Positions 9,194 to 19,745 are shown, counted from the stretch's first letter. The stretch: DNA of 27,500 nucleotides from Tubiluchus corallicola (GCA_030141605.1 JAQGDQ010000956.1:45001-72500); one strand, 5' to 3'. The notes: a model not told the origin generated them from the letters alone. Made by a program: numbers and translations.

Positions 9194-9262
<69 letters not shown>
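8985..9262. repeat. (TA)n-rich microsatellite with TG/CA interruptions
   Basis: Mostly alternating T and A with scattered TATG/CATA units. An AT-rich lead with repeated ATACATATTA-like words spans 8985-9090, and a long pure (AT)n run ends near 9258. Long open frames here are low-complexity artefacts. Confidence 0.9.
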
Positions 9263-9263
<1 letters not shown>

Positions 9264-9461
9264 TCTGTGGCCTTGGTATATTCCAATTTTAAGTATTAAC
9301 TGATGGATTACTTGTGTTTTTGAGCTAACTAACTATGTATGTAACTATGTTCTTGATAACCAGTTGTATATATCTGTTCTCAACTAAAATGTATTTGTTG
9401 AACAGTGGAAAAACTCCGATCAGTTAATGTTACTCTATGTCAATCCACTTAAAATAAATAT

Positions 9462-9494
9462 AGCTTATATATATATATATATATATATATATTT
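9462..9494. repeat. Short (TA)n microsatellite
   Basis: An uninterrupted alternating TA run, separated from the larger array by about 200 bp of unique sequence. Confidence 0.85.
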
Positions 9495-9604
9495 ACAAAT
9501 AATATGAGAAACAGTACATTCTTAAATTGTTACTAAAATGCATTATAGTTGTCAGTTCTGTGAACGCAACCCTTTTTGTCAACTGTAGTCATTTTCCGTA
9601 AAAA

Positions 9605-9730
9605 ATAATGTGTACACACAAATATTTAGGGTCAAAATTCAACAGGCGCCTAACAGTAAACTGAGAAATAAATGTTTAAGTGTAAGCAGGCGTGTAGCAA
9701 GTTGATTCGACAAAATTCAGATCAAAGAAA
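9605..9730 (-). repeat. Dispersed repeat, copy A (inverse)
   Basis: On the minus strand it contains GATCTGAATTTTG, GCTACACGCCTG, TTACACTTAAACATTTATTT, CTGTTGAATTTTGACCC and AATATTTGTGTGTAC in order. The same order of words occurs on the plus strand at 9965-10100 and 10903-11030. No protein is encoded and the termini are not defined. Confidence 0.65.
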
Positions 9731-9964
9731 GTGGTTTTTAGGTTTTCCTTTACGTTCGTTCTCTCTTACGTTCTTTCTTACTCTCTCGCTCAGCAGAAAA
9801 AAAGCAAGTGTGTAATCTGTAAGAATCGAAGTTTCATTTGTCTTAAACGTTTCCCGATAACAGAAGTATTTCCAGAAATAACGTGAAAGGTCAAAATGTT
9901 AGCCTTTTTTTTATAAATCATTCATGCGCGGACAGAATGTATACAGAGACAGCAACAAATATAG

Positions 9965-10100
9965 TTTGTTTGGTCTGACTTTGTTGACACAGTTTTACTG
10001 CGTGTGGCCTACGTTTGCTTTCCTTCAAATATTTATTTCTTAATTTTCAGTAGGACGAAAATTGAACTTTGACCCTGAATATTTTTGCGTGAACGCCAAT
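9965..10100 (+). repeat. Dispersed repeat, copy B
   Basis: Contains GGTCTGACTTTG, CTACGTTTGC, ATTTATTTCTTAATTTTCAG, TTGAACTTTGACCC and GAATATTTTTGCGTG in the same order as copies A and C, with more divergence. It lies in direct orientation to copy C and inverse to copy A. Confidence 0.6.
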
Positions 10101-10342
10101 GGTTAAAATTCGTAAAAAATAACCTATTTTGCTCAAGATTTAGCACAGTGCTATGAGACGTTTCAGTATTAAATATATGGGTTCATTATTTATGCCTAAA
10201 TATTTTCTAAAATTTTCTATAATATCTGTTCGGGGACTATTGAAATTTCAATTAACAGGCCTCATCTGAGACCAAATTTGTCAGTAACAGTCCTTGCTAT
10301 TTTTTCTGAAAAAAATGTTTTTTCGGAAGGTTAATAAAACGT
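10101..10342. other. AT-rich spacer
   Basis: No gene recognised. The word TTATGCCTAAA at about 10190 also follows copy C near 11110, so the dispersed repeat may extend into this spacer. Confidence 0.4.
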
Positions 10343-10346
10343 TTAA

Positions 10347-10806
10347 CCCTTTCAGTCCCAAATTATTTTTTTAATAAGAAAAAAATTTTTGGCTTGGCAC
10401 TTTCGTTCAGTATGTCTATCTTGTTTACCCATAATAATTATTTTTTTCTACCTGTGCCCGCGTGTTAAATATAGCCTGTATCCCAAGGGATACATTGGGA
10501 TTCAATGGAAGCATAAAATGTGCTTCATTTTGCAACTGCTGATAATTTTTTAAAGTTTTTAAGACATTTAGTATGCACGCTATGCTGATCTGTACAAAGT
10601 CGTCTCTAAAGTACTGTACCTTGCACAATTTTTTATGCTATGTAGATTTTCTAGTTTGCCATTTTATCACCATTTTTAGTCTATTGTTATTGGCTTAAGT
10701 CAAAATAACTATTAACAGATCAAATAACTGTCAGTTTTAAAATTTTATTAATTTTAAAGGCAGAAAATATTCTCGTATCTCACGGGATACAACGGGTATG
10801 AAAGGG
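10347..10806. mobile_element. piggyBac-type MITE
   Basis: A 460-bp element has inverted ends CCCTTTCAGTCCC (left) and CCCTTTCATACCCG (right, minus strand), each flanked by TTAA (10343-10346 and 10807-10810), the duplicated target typical of piggyBac transposons. Both ends carry related GTATCCC/GGGATAC words just inside, including GTATCCCAAGGGATAC near 10478. The interior is AT-rich and has no transposase, so it would need a transposase supplied elsewhere. It lies between copies B and C of the dispersed repeat and may have inserted into that region. Confidence 0.8.
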
Positions 10807-10902
10807 TTAATGTAAAATGTTTAAGATAAATGAAATTTCCGTTCTTATGGAATAATTTTGTTCCACAAGTGCTTGTAGTGAACGTACATATAAGAAACTC
10901 GA

Positions 10903-11030
10903 CTTTATTTGGTCTGAATTTGCCTAATAAATCAGCTACACGCGTTTTTACACTTAAACACTTATTTCTCAATTTACTATTAGACGTCTGTTGAATTTCG
11001 CCCCAGAATATTTTTGTGTACCCGCCCGCT
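10903..11030 (+). repeat. Dispersed repeat, copy C
   Basis: Contains GGTCTGAATTTGCC, GCTACACGCG, TTACACTTAAACACTTATTT, CTGTTGAATTTCGCCCC and GAATATTTTTGTGTAC, matching copy A best. Together with copies A and B it shows a local family in mixed orientation. Confidence 0.65.
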
Positions 11031-11204
11031 GACTAAAATCAGTAAACGATAAACTGTGATCGATAAACATTTTGTTTACTTAAATTTTGTTGTTTTACAC
11101 ACCTGTGCGGTTATGCCTAAAATGAAAAGGAAATATCTTTCTTCGTTAAGCATGTGAGCAGGTCAAGAAGCTTTTCCATTTCAATTATATATAATATCAT
11201 TTTT

Positions 11205-11853
11205 ATTCCTACTCGTGGTAAATTCACGTCAAATAAACAAACAGATCAATAAGCAAATAACATTAATATTAATAATATTAGTAAGCAATGTACATATATT
11301 GTATTGTATATATATATATACAATTCAGTGAGAGTAAGATACGGCGTACAACTCATTCCTGTCAAAAAAAATCAAAACAATTACGTTCTAGAGCCCATGT
11401 AACTTCTTTAATGAAATTTACAATCCGTATTTGTTCATCGCTAGCATTATCTCTTACATCTAATGTACAAGAAAAAACTTTAGAAAGAAAATTTTCGTTT
11501 GTCTAAAAAGTTTTGTACTCGTTACAAATAGATAACAAATTATAACCCATTATAGAAGGGGCATGAAATCGAGAATTACGTGCAAAGAAATTGGCTATAT
11601 GATTTTCACTATATAAGCAACTATGGCAAAATTTAACAAATCGGTTTTGTAGTAGTTTAAGCGGGAGAACAATATCACATATAAAAGGAAGATAGTATCA
11701 GTGTGATTTAAATCTTTACGGAATTCTATTCAATTCAATAGCTTTTACAGAAAACGATCAGGCCGCTATGGGTTTGCGTTCATGTATTGTTAAGTTAATT
11801 TGTCTCGTTGGAAAATAGATCTAAAATGGAAATAAACCAGCTATACGTTTTTA
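11205..11853 (-). mobile_element. 5'-truncated LINE 3' end, copy 2 (inverse of copy 1)
   Basis: Reverse complement of the segment at 412-1187, with clear similarity over its whole length and an abrupt loss of similarity beyond 11853. The 3' UTR has one block where copy 1 has two, and ends ACCACGAGT on the minus strand. The pair forms a large inverted repeat with arms about 10 kb apart. Confidence 0.82.
11325..11760 (-). pseudogene. Reverse transcriptase C-terminal region of LINE (decayed), best-preserved copy
   Basis: The minus strand keeps a longer frame than copy 1: YYLPFICDIVLPLKLLQNRF, then KFCHSCLYSENHIANFFAR, then HAPSIMGYNLLSICNEYKTF, where a stop interrupts. It resumes with ENFLSKVFSCTLDV and FIKEVTWALERN and ends at a TGA at 11325-11327. 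An extra T in a T-run near the C-terminus causes another frameshift. Stops also occur upstream of YYLPF. The pattern of hydrophobic, KF and SEN blocks matches the thumb and post-thumb region of animal LINE reverse transcriptases. The copy is inactive. Confidence 0.78.
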
Positions 11854-11920
11854 TAATAGCTAACCATTGCTACTAAGTATTGTCGTTGCATGGTAATATT
11901 TTTGACAGTGAAAGTACTAA

Positions 11921-12412
11921 AGAAGCCAACTTTAGTAACCGGAATGACCTAGAGAACTTTTTTTAGTTAATGGGAAACCCTGAGATATTTAAAATTACAA
12001 ATTGAGAGATTCTATAGTTTATTAAGAAGCCAACTTTACTAACCGGAATGACCTAGAGAACTTTTTTTAGTTAATGAGAAAACCTGAGATATTTAAAATT
12101 ACAAATTGAGAAATTCTATAGCTTATTAAGAAGCCAACTTTACTAACCGGATGACCTAGTGAACTTTATATAGTTAATGGGAAACCCGGAGATATTTAAA
12201 ATTACAAATTGAGAAATTCTATACTTTATTAAGAAGCCAACTTTACTAACCGGAATGACCTAGAGAACTTTTTTTAGTTAATGGGAAATCCTGAGATATT
12301 TAAAATTACAAATTGAGAGATTCTATAGTTTATTAAAAAGCCAACTTTACTAACCGGAATGACCTAGAGGACTTTATTTAGTTAATGGGAAATCCTGAGA
12401 TATTTAAAATTA
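11921..12412. repeat. 104-bp tandem repeat, about 4.7 copies
   Basis: Units start AAGCCAACTTTACTAACCGG at 11923, 12027, 12131, 12234 and 12338 (period 103-104 bp) and continue through GACCTAGAGAAC and GAGATATTTAAAATTACAAA. Copies differ by few substitutions. The last ends at 12412, where the sequence switches to unique DNA. No coding potential is evident. Confidence 0.95.
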
Positions 12413-13869
12413 CTGGCAAAATCTGCTATGAGATGATGGAAAAACGGAGAAAACTATTGAATAGATAAAAACAATGTGAATCACCTATTAGTACATTAGT
12501 TTTATCATTTAGATGTTCACAAATTCTGTGCTTTTTACGGTGTACAACTTACTTCCTGGTCTTAGTTGCAGGACGAGCTCCAATAGGTTTCCATAAGTTT
12601 CCATAAGGCGCCAATTTCTGAAAGTAATTCTTTAATTTTGAAATTTATCCTGAATAATAACACGTTGTATGTGTAATTGTTTAAGTGCACAGCAGTAATT
12701 GAATGAAACAAAGTAACTGCGTTATTTTCTTATCGAGACGTAAGAGTCTTGGATGCCAGCGAGTGTCTTCACGCAGAAAAACACCTTAGTTTTGCTTTAT
12801 CAAGTTTTCTAAGATTATTCCACCAAAGAGTACAGAATTTATCGATTTTGATAAAAAGCATTACTACTACTATTAAATTACTGACGTTTTATTGTATATA
12901 ATGCATATGCGAACGAAATGTTCCGGGGGTGGAAAGAGGCGGGAGGAGGGGGGTGGGTGGTGATCGTATGTACTGCAAAAGTAGATGCGCGTCCACCACC
13001 TCACGCAGACACCCAAGACCTACAATGACGTCATAAATTCAACTTCAAATTCAATCAACACAAGCTGTAGGTAGGTAATTGACTACACTTAATTAGTGCA
13101 CTATATAATAACGTACCATTATAATTTATTGTATTATTATACAAGGAAAATTCATTATTGGGAGTGAAGTGTGGACCGTGGGGGGGGGGTAGGATTTTGC
13201 AGTTGAGGAAGCCCTTAAAAACACCTTTGCCTTATAAACTACCCAGACCCGGCCGTGCTTAGTTCTACACTCTTTCTTTCATTGTTTTTGCTTAAACTAT
13301 ATGAAACGTCGGTCTCTTGTGGCTCAGAACTGAGTCCCTATTTGATGTCGTTGTATTATTTACACCTAAATGTTTAACAGGTTACACGAAAATAAACAGT
13401 AACCCACAAAGGATAGAAGCAGGTTGCTAAAACGCAAAGCGCAATTTATGTTTTGTTCTTTCATCTTTCCTTTTATTTGGCCTCGTAATTATACAAGTGC
13501 AAAATCAGGAAAATAAGTGAGGGGGGGGGCAAAAATAAAAGGGATGATATTAAGATGAAAAAGTGAATAATATGGAACGTGAGTTTTAACATGAGATAAA
13601 GGGAGGGGAAATATTAGTGGGACAAATACCGTGATTCGGACAGATGAAACCACCAGATGGGCCACCGAAACCAATTTTCAAGTAAATGTTCACCGTCCAA
13701 ACGCAAGTAGGATCATCTCTGCTAAAAGGCTAAACATGTCGTGAAATGGGGTAGTGTCCGACACGGGCAATGAGTTTTACGTTTTCCTAAAACCTGTTAA
13801 TTTACCTGGACGTTGTTTCAGTGTGGAAATGAATAAAGTTTCTGTTGGTTTTTCTATCATTGTTTTTTA
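12413..13869. other. Long stretch without recognisable gene; G-runs and a CRE
   Basis: No credible exon was found. It contains a G-rich run at 12925-12960, a perfect TGACGTCA at 13026-13033, a 10-G run at 13180-13189 and another G-run near 13523-13531. A 61-codon minus-strand frame at 13489-13674 has no family motif. Confidence 0.45.
12925..12960 (+). other. G-rich run, potential G-quadruplex
   Basis: Five separate G-runs of three or more (GGGGG, GGG, GGGGGG, GGG and more) occur within 36 bp, with loops of one to about ten bases. It satisfies a relaxed G-quadruplex pattern. Whether it folds in vivo is unknown. Confidence 0.5.
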
Positions 13870-14192
13870 CTGACACATCACATTGTTAATATTGATACAT
13901 TATATTGTTAATATCGACACATTACATTGTTAGTAACGAAACATCACATTGTCAATATTGATACATCACATTGTTAATACTGTACACATCACATTGTTAA
14001 TACTGTACACATCACATTGTTAATACTGACACACCACATTGTTAATATTGATACATCACATTGTTAATATTGATACATCACATTGTTAATATTGATACAT
14101 CACATTGTTAGTATTGATACATCACATTGCTAATATTGACACGTCACATTGTTAATATTGATACATCACATTGTTAATATTGACACTTGTTA
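13870..14192. repeat. 22-bp minisatellite, about 14-15 copies
   Basis: The unit ACATCACATTGTTAATATTG plus AT repeats every 22 bp (some units 23 bp, with TACTGTAC in place of ATTGAT). Variation is concentrated in the ATTGATAC part, while CACATTGTTAAT is nearly constant. Confidence 0.93.
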
Positions 14193-14394
14193 ATAAGACA
14201 CAGTGTGTGTCTTACTACTAATTTTTGTATAATGCTGTCTTTTCGTTTTCTACTCTTGTTTTTATATGAAAGAAATTCTAAAATATACGTTTAAAATTCA
14301 TTCAATTATGGAAAATATGAATTTTATTATTCAATTTAATATATTTTAATGGGGAATGTTTTTATAGTTATTGGAACCCGTCATAATACCTAGG

Positions 14395-14880
14395 TATGCT
14401 TTTGAACCTCATCTCATCGCTTTTACGCGTATGAGATTACAGACGCGTCGGTTAAGAATTGACCACTTGATGGGCCAGAGAGTCAAAAGAAAGTAGATTA
14501 GCTGATGTGGGAGCATAGAAACAGAGGAACATATTTTATGTTCTTGTCCTTTAACTGGGTAAAAAAGAGCAAGTTATACTGATGTTGATTCTTGTACTGC
14601 TGTACCTGTGAAAAGAGACAGGTACGCTTGTAAAATTCGTGTTCATGTTTTAAACACACACGTTTAAGAATATTCGCCATTTTGTTCGTAGAAAGGCATT
14701 AAGTTGAGTTTGTTTATACATGTATATACAAGGAGCATCGTATTTTTGTATAGTTTCTTATTGTATTGTACTAATTCATAAGAACTTTCTTATCTGTTGT
14801 CAGGTACATGTGTACAGTTTTAATGTTTACTTTTGATGCGTAATTTTTGTGAACGTCAAATTTATTTGGACTTTTGACAA
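14395..14880 (+). pseudogene. Decayed LINE C-terminus and 3' UTR
   Basis: Plus-strand translation gives LLRVMRLQTRRLRIDHL-like sequence (RMRLQTRRLRIDHLMGQRVK in one frame), followed in another frame by CGSIETEEHILCSCPLTG. Together these match the arginine-rich block and the CxCG...ETEEHxL...CPLT cysteine-histidine cluster at the C-terminus of several animal LINE ORF2 proteins. At least one frameshift near 14490 and nearby stops kill the frame. The tail YACKIRVHVLN near 14620-14655 may also belong. The following 200 bp read as 3' UTR and end directly in (ACT)n at 14881. Confidence 0.7.
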
Positions 14881-15200
<320 letters not shown>

Positions 15201-15854
15201 TATTGCGATGTTGCTTCTCTGAAAGAGAATGTCAGCCTCCTACATTGATGCGGGGTGTGCAGATTTCCCGGCATATTTACCAAGCGGCTGCAAACATAAT
15301 TTATCTGACACAAGCCTGGCATTTGTCTTGTCCCGAGGAGTTATTTTTGGTGTCTTCTAGAGCGTACACACCTTTTCTAAACCGTCATATGACATAACAG
15401 TGTAAACAAATAACGTGTATGTCTTTACCCCGAGGTGTTTTCTATTCGTGTCGGGTCCTGACAGTGATGAACGACGTTCCGATTTGTAATATTGCACGTA
15501 GTTGAACAGCACTGAACCGCTTTACTTTTTTATTCTGCTGTAATGTTCAGCCGTGTTGGATATGTGCTTATTTTCGTACAGGCACAAACGTATTGGCACT
15601 TTCTTTATTATTGTACTAAATAGATGGACGCATGACAGATGACAGGTTTTTTTCATGCAAAAATTGAATAAAGACGGATATAATTGCATTTACAATAAAA
15701 AGACAATTAAAAACACATTAGCTGCAAACAACATGATGATAAAAAATATACTAACATCAAACAGAGAGCAATACTAATACAACCTACTCGTAGGAAATAC
15801 GCAATAAAAACACAGAACAATTATTAAAAAATCAAATATAAAACTAAAACTATC
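15201..15854. other. Stretch without recognised gene
   Basis: The plus frame stays open from the (ACT)n array to a stop at 15395-15397. Its last 60 codons are not low-complexity (for example QISRHIYQAAANIIYLTQAW) but match no family I know and have no own start. The rest, to 15854, is AT-rich and empty. Confidence 0.4.
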
Positions 15855-16360
<506 letters not shown>

Positions 16361-17140
16361 CGCCAGCATCATATTACTACCATTTAAAAGCCTTTTCATA
16401 TAGGGTATAGGTGAATAAAACATTCGGTTTGTTTTACGTGTATCATCAAGCAAGGTTTTCCTTTTTCTTAATTGCATCGAACATAAATGAACAGGTAATA
16501 AATAACAATGTCTTTTTGAATTTTTCACTTTAAGCGCGAGTTTTAAGACAAGGTCAGTGCGTCTTTGTAGCTTGTACACCGAGGGTCTACAATAATTTTG
16601 CAAACTCTTATTTGAACATGTTCTCTTTCATTGACCAATTCTTTTGAGATCGAAGAGTGTCAAAGGGGTATATATAATTCTAAATCAGGTCTAATGTACG
16701 TGCAATATATTTTTACAGAATCCATCAATCCAGTAATACAACGATTCGAAAATGGTATAATGATAATAGTAGTGGTATAGTAATAGTATCTTGTATACCT
16801 AATATAGCTAATTAATATAAGCTTGAGATGCGTGAGTTATTTGGAAATATTTCATTTAATTTTCTGAATAAAATGTAATGATTTTTTTTAGAAATAATTA
16901 GACATAGTTTATTGGATACCTTCTTCAATATATTTACAGTAGAAAGTTTGTCGGTTCTTTTTCACTACTTCATATAGGCTTATATATTCATCACTCGAAA
17001 ATCATCTTTTGATTACTGATGTTCTTAGAGCACGTAAAGGAACCTACACAAAATTCCGCGTTAGCGCGCATAGACTTCAAAATGAACGTGGTTTACAAAT
17101 AATGATGGTTCAAAAATATTTATGATTATAAATAGTATAA
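16361..17140. other. Stretch without recognisable gene
   Basis: An 83-codon minus-strand frame at 16352-16603 ends in ordinary-looking sequence but matches no family. No RNA or transposon end recognised. Confidence 0.45.
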
Positions 17141-17142
17141 TA

Positions 17143-17167
17143 GTAATAATAATAAAAATAAAATAAA

Positions 17168-17214
<47 letters not shown>

Positions 17215-17259
17215 TAATAATAATAATAGTAATCTTTTATTTAAAGTCGGGTTTGGGTC

Positions 17260-17328
<69 letters not shown>
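17143..17328. repeat. Inverted pair of (AAT)n and (ATT)n microsatellites
   Basis: (AAT)n with a few AAAAT breaks runs to about 17231. After about 32 bp of unique sequence, (ATT)n runs from 17263 to 17328. The two arrays are reverse complements and can pair as a long hairpin or cruciform. Confidence 0.9.
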
Positions 17329-17329
<1 letters not shown>

Positions 17330-17883
17330 AGGTGCTAGGACCCGTCTTACTAACAAATTGCGAAATGTATGTAACAGCGAAGAACCAGCCGCAGGAACAC
17401 GAAATGACTTTTGTGTGACAGTAATTCTTTCACGTAAGTCATTCTTCAAAAAATAGTACGTTCACTTTAAATATTTTAAAAAGTAGATTGTTTTGACCTA
17501 CAGTTTAACATTGGGTACTGTTTTCCTTTAAACAACATGTATTAAAAGAGAGCGAGAAAATTAAAATATTACGAAACAAATGCTTTTAAAATTTTGATAA
17601 GAAATTGTAATGTAATGCTTTTAGATATATTCGCTACACATATTGCTAAATATACTACGTAGAAAATTAGTTTTAATAATTTAGAAAATGCTAAATTTTT
17701 TGTATGATTTTTTCATATTAAAAATATGAAATTTTGTGCAAAATACTTTGAGCTAAGCATCTCTCTTTAACACAAACTGCATTTTTCGAATGTCTGACAT
17801 GAATTATGCTATTGAATAAGTTCAATGAAATACATTATCGCATGATTAAATTCGTTTTACGTTATGTGTCTGGGTTTCATATT
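17329..17883. other. AT-rich stretch without recognisable gene
   Basis: No credible exon, RNA or transposon terminus seen between the trinucleotide pair and the foldback element. Confidence 0.5.
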
Positions 17884-18115
17884 TTTTGTGTGTTTTTATT
17901 ATAGATTTTAGACCATAAATAGATCATTATAATACAACATATAGAAACGGTCGTAAAGTGTTTGCAATAAAATATTATTTAATATATATATATATATATT
18001 TCTCTACGACCATAGAGAAAACTGTGTATGGAAGTACCTATGCACAGCCTGGTTCTATATGTTGTATTATAATGATCTATTTATGGTCTAAAATCTATAA
18101 TAAAAACACACAAAA
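17884..18115. mobile_element. Foldback/MITE-like element with 63-bp perfect arms
   Basis: The 63 bases at 17884-17946 are the exact reverse complement of 18053-18115 (outer end TTTTGTGTGTTTTTATTATA, inner end ACAACATATAGAA). The 106-bp centre contains its own complementary words GGTCGTA (17949-17955) and TACGACC (18004-18010), and a small hairpin TCTCTA/TAGAGA. A (TA)n run lies in the centre and another directly outside the right arm, consistent with insertion at TA. No protein is encoded. Perfect arms suggest a young element or active gene conversion between arms. Confidence 0.75.
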
Positions 18116-18222
18116 ATATATATATATATATATATAATGTTTATTTATTCTAAATTTTAAAAACGATTTATTGAAGGAGATTATCTGTAAAAATAGAAAC
18201 ACGCTGGCTTTTGTTTAGCAGC

Positions 18223-18348
18223 ATGGCGACTGTTATTAAATCAAAAGTTAAGAAAAAGCAAAAATGTAAGGTACGGAAAATTTCTCAAATTGATTTAATA
18301 AAGTTCAAAAACCAAATAAGCAAACTGCGTAAAATGTATAAAAAATAG
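18223..18348 (+). CDS. Candidate small ORF, 41 aa, very basic
   Basis: ATG at 18223 lies in a strong animal start context (AGCATGG: A at -3, G at +4) and opens 41 codons rich in lysine (KSKVKKKQKCKVRKIS, ending KLRKMYKK) before a TAG at 18346-18348. The frame stays open for about 46 more codons after that TAG, with ordinary composition, to a TGA near 18503. This could be a real small basic peptide, the start of a longer gene broken by one nonsense change, or chance. No family was recognised. Confidence 0.3.
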   Translation: MATVIKSKVKKKQKCKVRKISQIDLIKFKNQISKLRKMYKK

Positions 18349-18540
18349 GTGTTTGAGCCAAAAATGAGGTCAATCCTGGGTACAGAAGGTATTAAAATTG
18401 TAGGTATAGAAGTATGCAAGTGGATATGTTATTCCGAGCATTCAAGGCATTTAAATACCTCAGCTATGGCATCTATAATTCTTGTCCAGTTGAACTTGCC
18501 TTGAACTAAGCTCACTTTTCTCCTTTGTATTAATTTGCAC
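18349..18540. other. Open frame continuing past the small ORF stop
   Basis: In the same frame as the 41-aa ORF, codons continue without a stop through MRSILGTEGIKIVGIEVCKW to about 18503. It then leads into the trinucleotide array. May be decayed coding sequence. Confidence 0.25.
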
Positions 18541-18633
<93 letters not shown>

Positions 18634-18676
18634 TATTATTATTATTGTTATTATTGTTATTGTTATTATTATTATT

Positions 18677-18713
<37 letters not shown>

Positions 18714-18740
18714 ACATTATTATTATTATTATTATTATCA
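18541..18740. repeat. (ATT)n / (ATC)n compound microsatellite
   Basis: Alternating blocks: (ATT)n, (ATC)n, (ATT)n with GTT interruptions, (ATC)n and (ATT)n. Every block differs from its neighbour by one base of the triplet. Long homopolymeric peptide frames here are artefacts. Confidence 0.95.
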
Positions 18741-18821
18741 TTGTGTGACAACATCCACTATGCAGTAGCCATAAGATATGAAGCTTTGCTTAATAATTTG
18801 TTACTTACCAGCAATGCAAAC

Positions 18822-18840
18822 ATCATCATCATCATCATCA

Positions 18841-18885
<45 letters not shown>
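18822..18885. repeat. (ATC)n-(ATT)n microsatellite
   Basis: A short (ATC)n tract turns into (ATT)n, the same order of blocks as in the larger array 80 bp to the left. Confidence 0.92.
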
Positions 18886-18886
<1 letters not shown>

Positions 18887-19248
18887 ACGAACTTTTTTGT
18901 TATTAAAGTAAATTTATGGTGACTTTTTTTAGTTTTGCTTTAATCTGATTATAGTTTTTGTTAATTTATCTTATCTAACCTGCTGCGTTTTAATTCTGAA
19001 AGTTTCAAATTTTGCTTAAAATTGTAACTTGCAATATTAAGTATAAATAATTAGCTGACGGTCAGCTATGAGTGCAGAAAACGCAAAATAACCTACAATA
19101 CATCACGACAGTATAAAGCTACAAGTCTATAAACTAGAACAATGTCTACTCTATACAAAAATGTACAGCACAATCAGCGTTAATGGATTTTTCAGCATAA
19201 TTGCTAAGAGACTGTAGCTAATATAGTTTTCAGTAACTTTGTGCAATA
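18886..19248. other. AT-rich stretch without recognisable gene
   Basis: No feature recognised before the pogo-type element. Confidence 0.5.
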
Positions 19249-19745
19249 CAGTGTGCCCCTCACTTATCGCGGGTGTTTCGTTCCAGGCCCACCCGCGATA
19301 AGTGAATTTCCGCGAAGTAGGGACGCTATACTTATTTTAGTAGTTATACATTATTCGTGTGTTGTGTACAATCTCACGTCGGCAAGCAGCATCTCAAGCG
19401 GGCGCAAGTACTACATTTCGTTTTTGGTGTGTATTCATCCGCTGAATATATACACTATTTACTGTAAATGGTAATTTTTTATGATTTATAATATCCTTTT
19501 AATGTTAGAATTAATATTTTTCATATATTTTTATACATTTTGTGATTTTTTATGCAAAATTCATCAAATCTATACATTACTGTACAATACGTTCTACGCA
19601 TGTGCAAAAATATTTTGGACGGAGTACCGCAAAATCCCGCGAAACAGCGAAAATACCGCGATAAATATTTTACATTAATATTTTTGAAAACCCGCGAAAC
19701 AGCGAGTCCGCGATAAACGAACCGCGAAGTAGCAAGGAAAAACTG
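19249..19745. mobile_element. pogo/Tigger-type MITE
   Basis: A 497-bp element starts CAGTGTGCCCCTCACTTATC and ends in ACTG, each end flanked by TA. The subterminal sequence is the widespread GCGGG/CGCGATAAG/CCGCGAAGTAG pattern, mirrored at the right end (CGAACCGCGAAGTAGC), as known for non-autonomous pogo/Tigger elements of the Tc1-mariner group. The AT-rich centre has short open frames on both strands but no transposase (no DDE catalytic region), so it is a deletion derivative or MITE. The terminal repeats have diverged from each other, so it is probably old. Confidence 0.82.

Noticed and set aside
11288-11506. 72-codon plus-strand frame over the inverse LINE copy
   Set aside because: Antisense shadow of the LINE C-terminus.
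18460-18911. Poly-Asn/Asp, poly-Tyr/His, poly-Leu/Ser frames
   Set aside because: Trinucleotide repeat artefacts on both strands.
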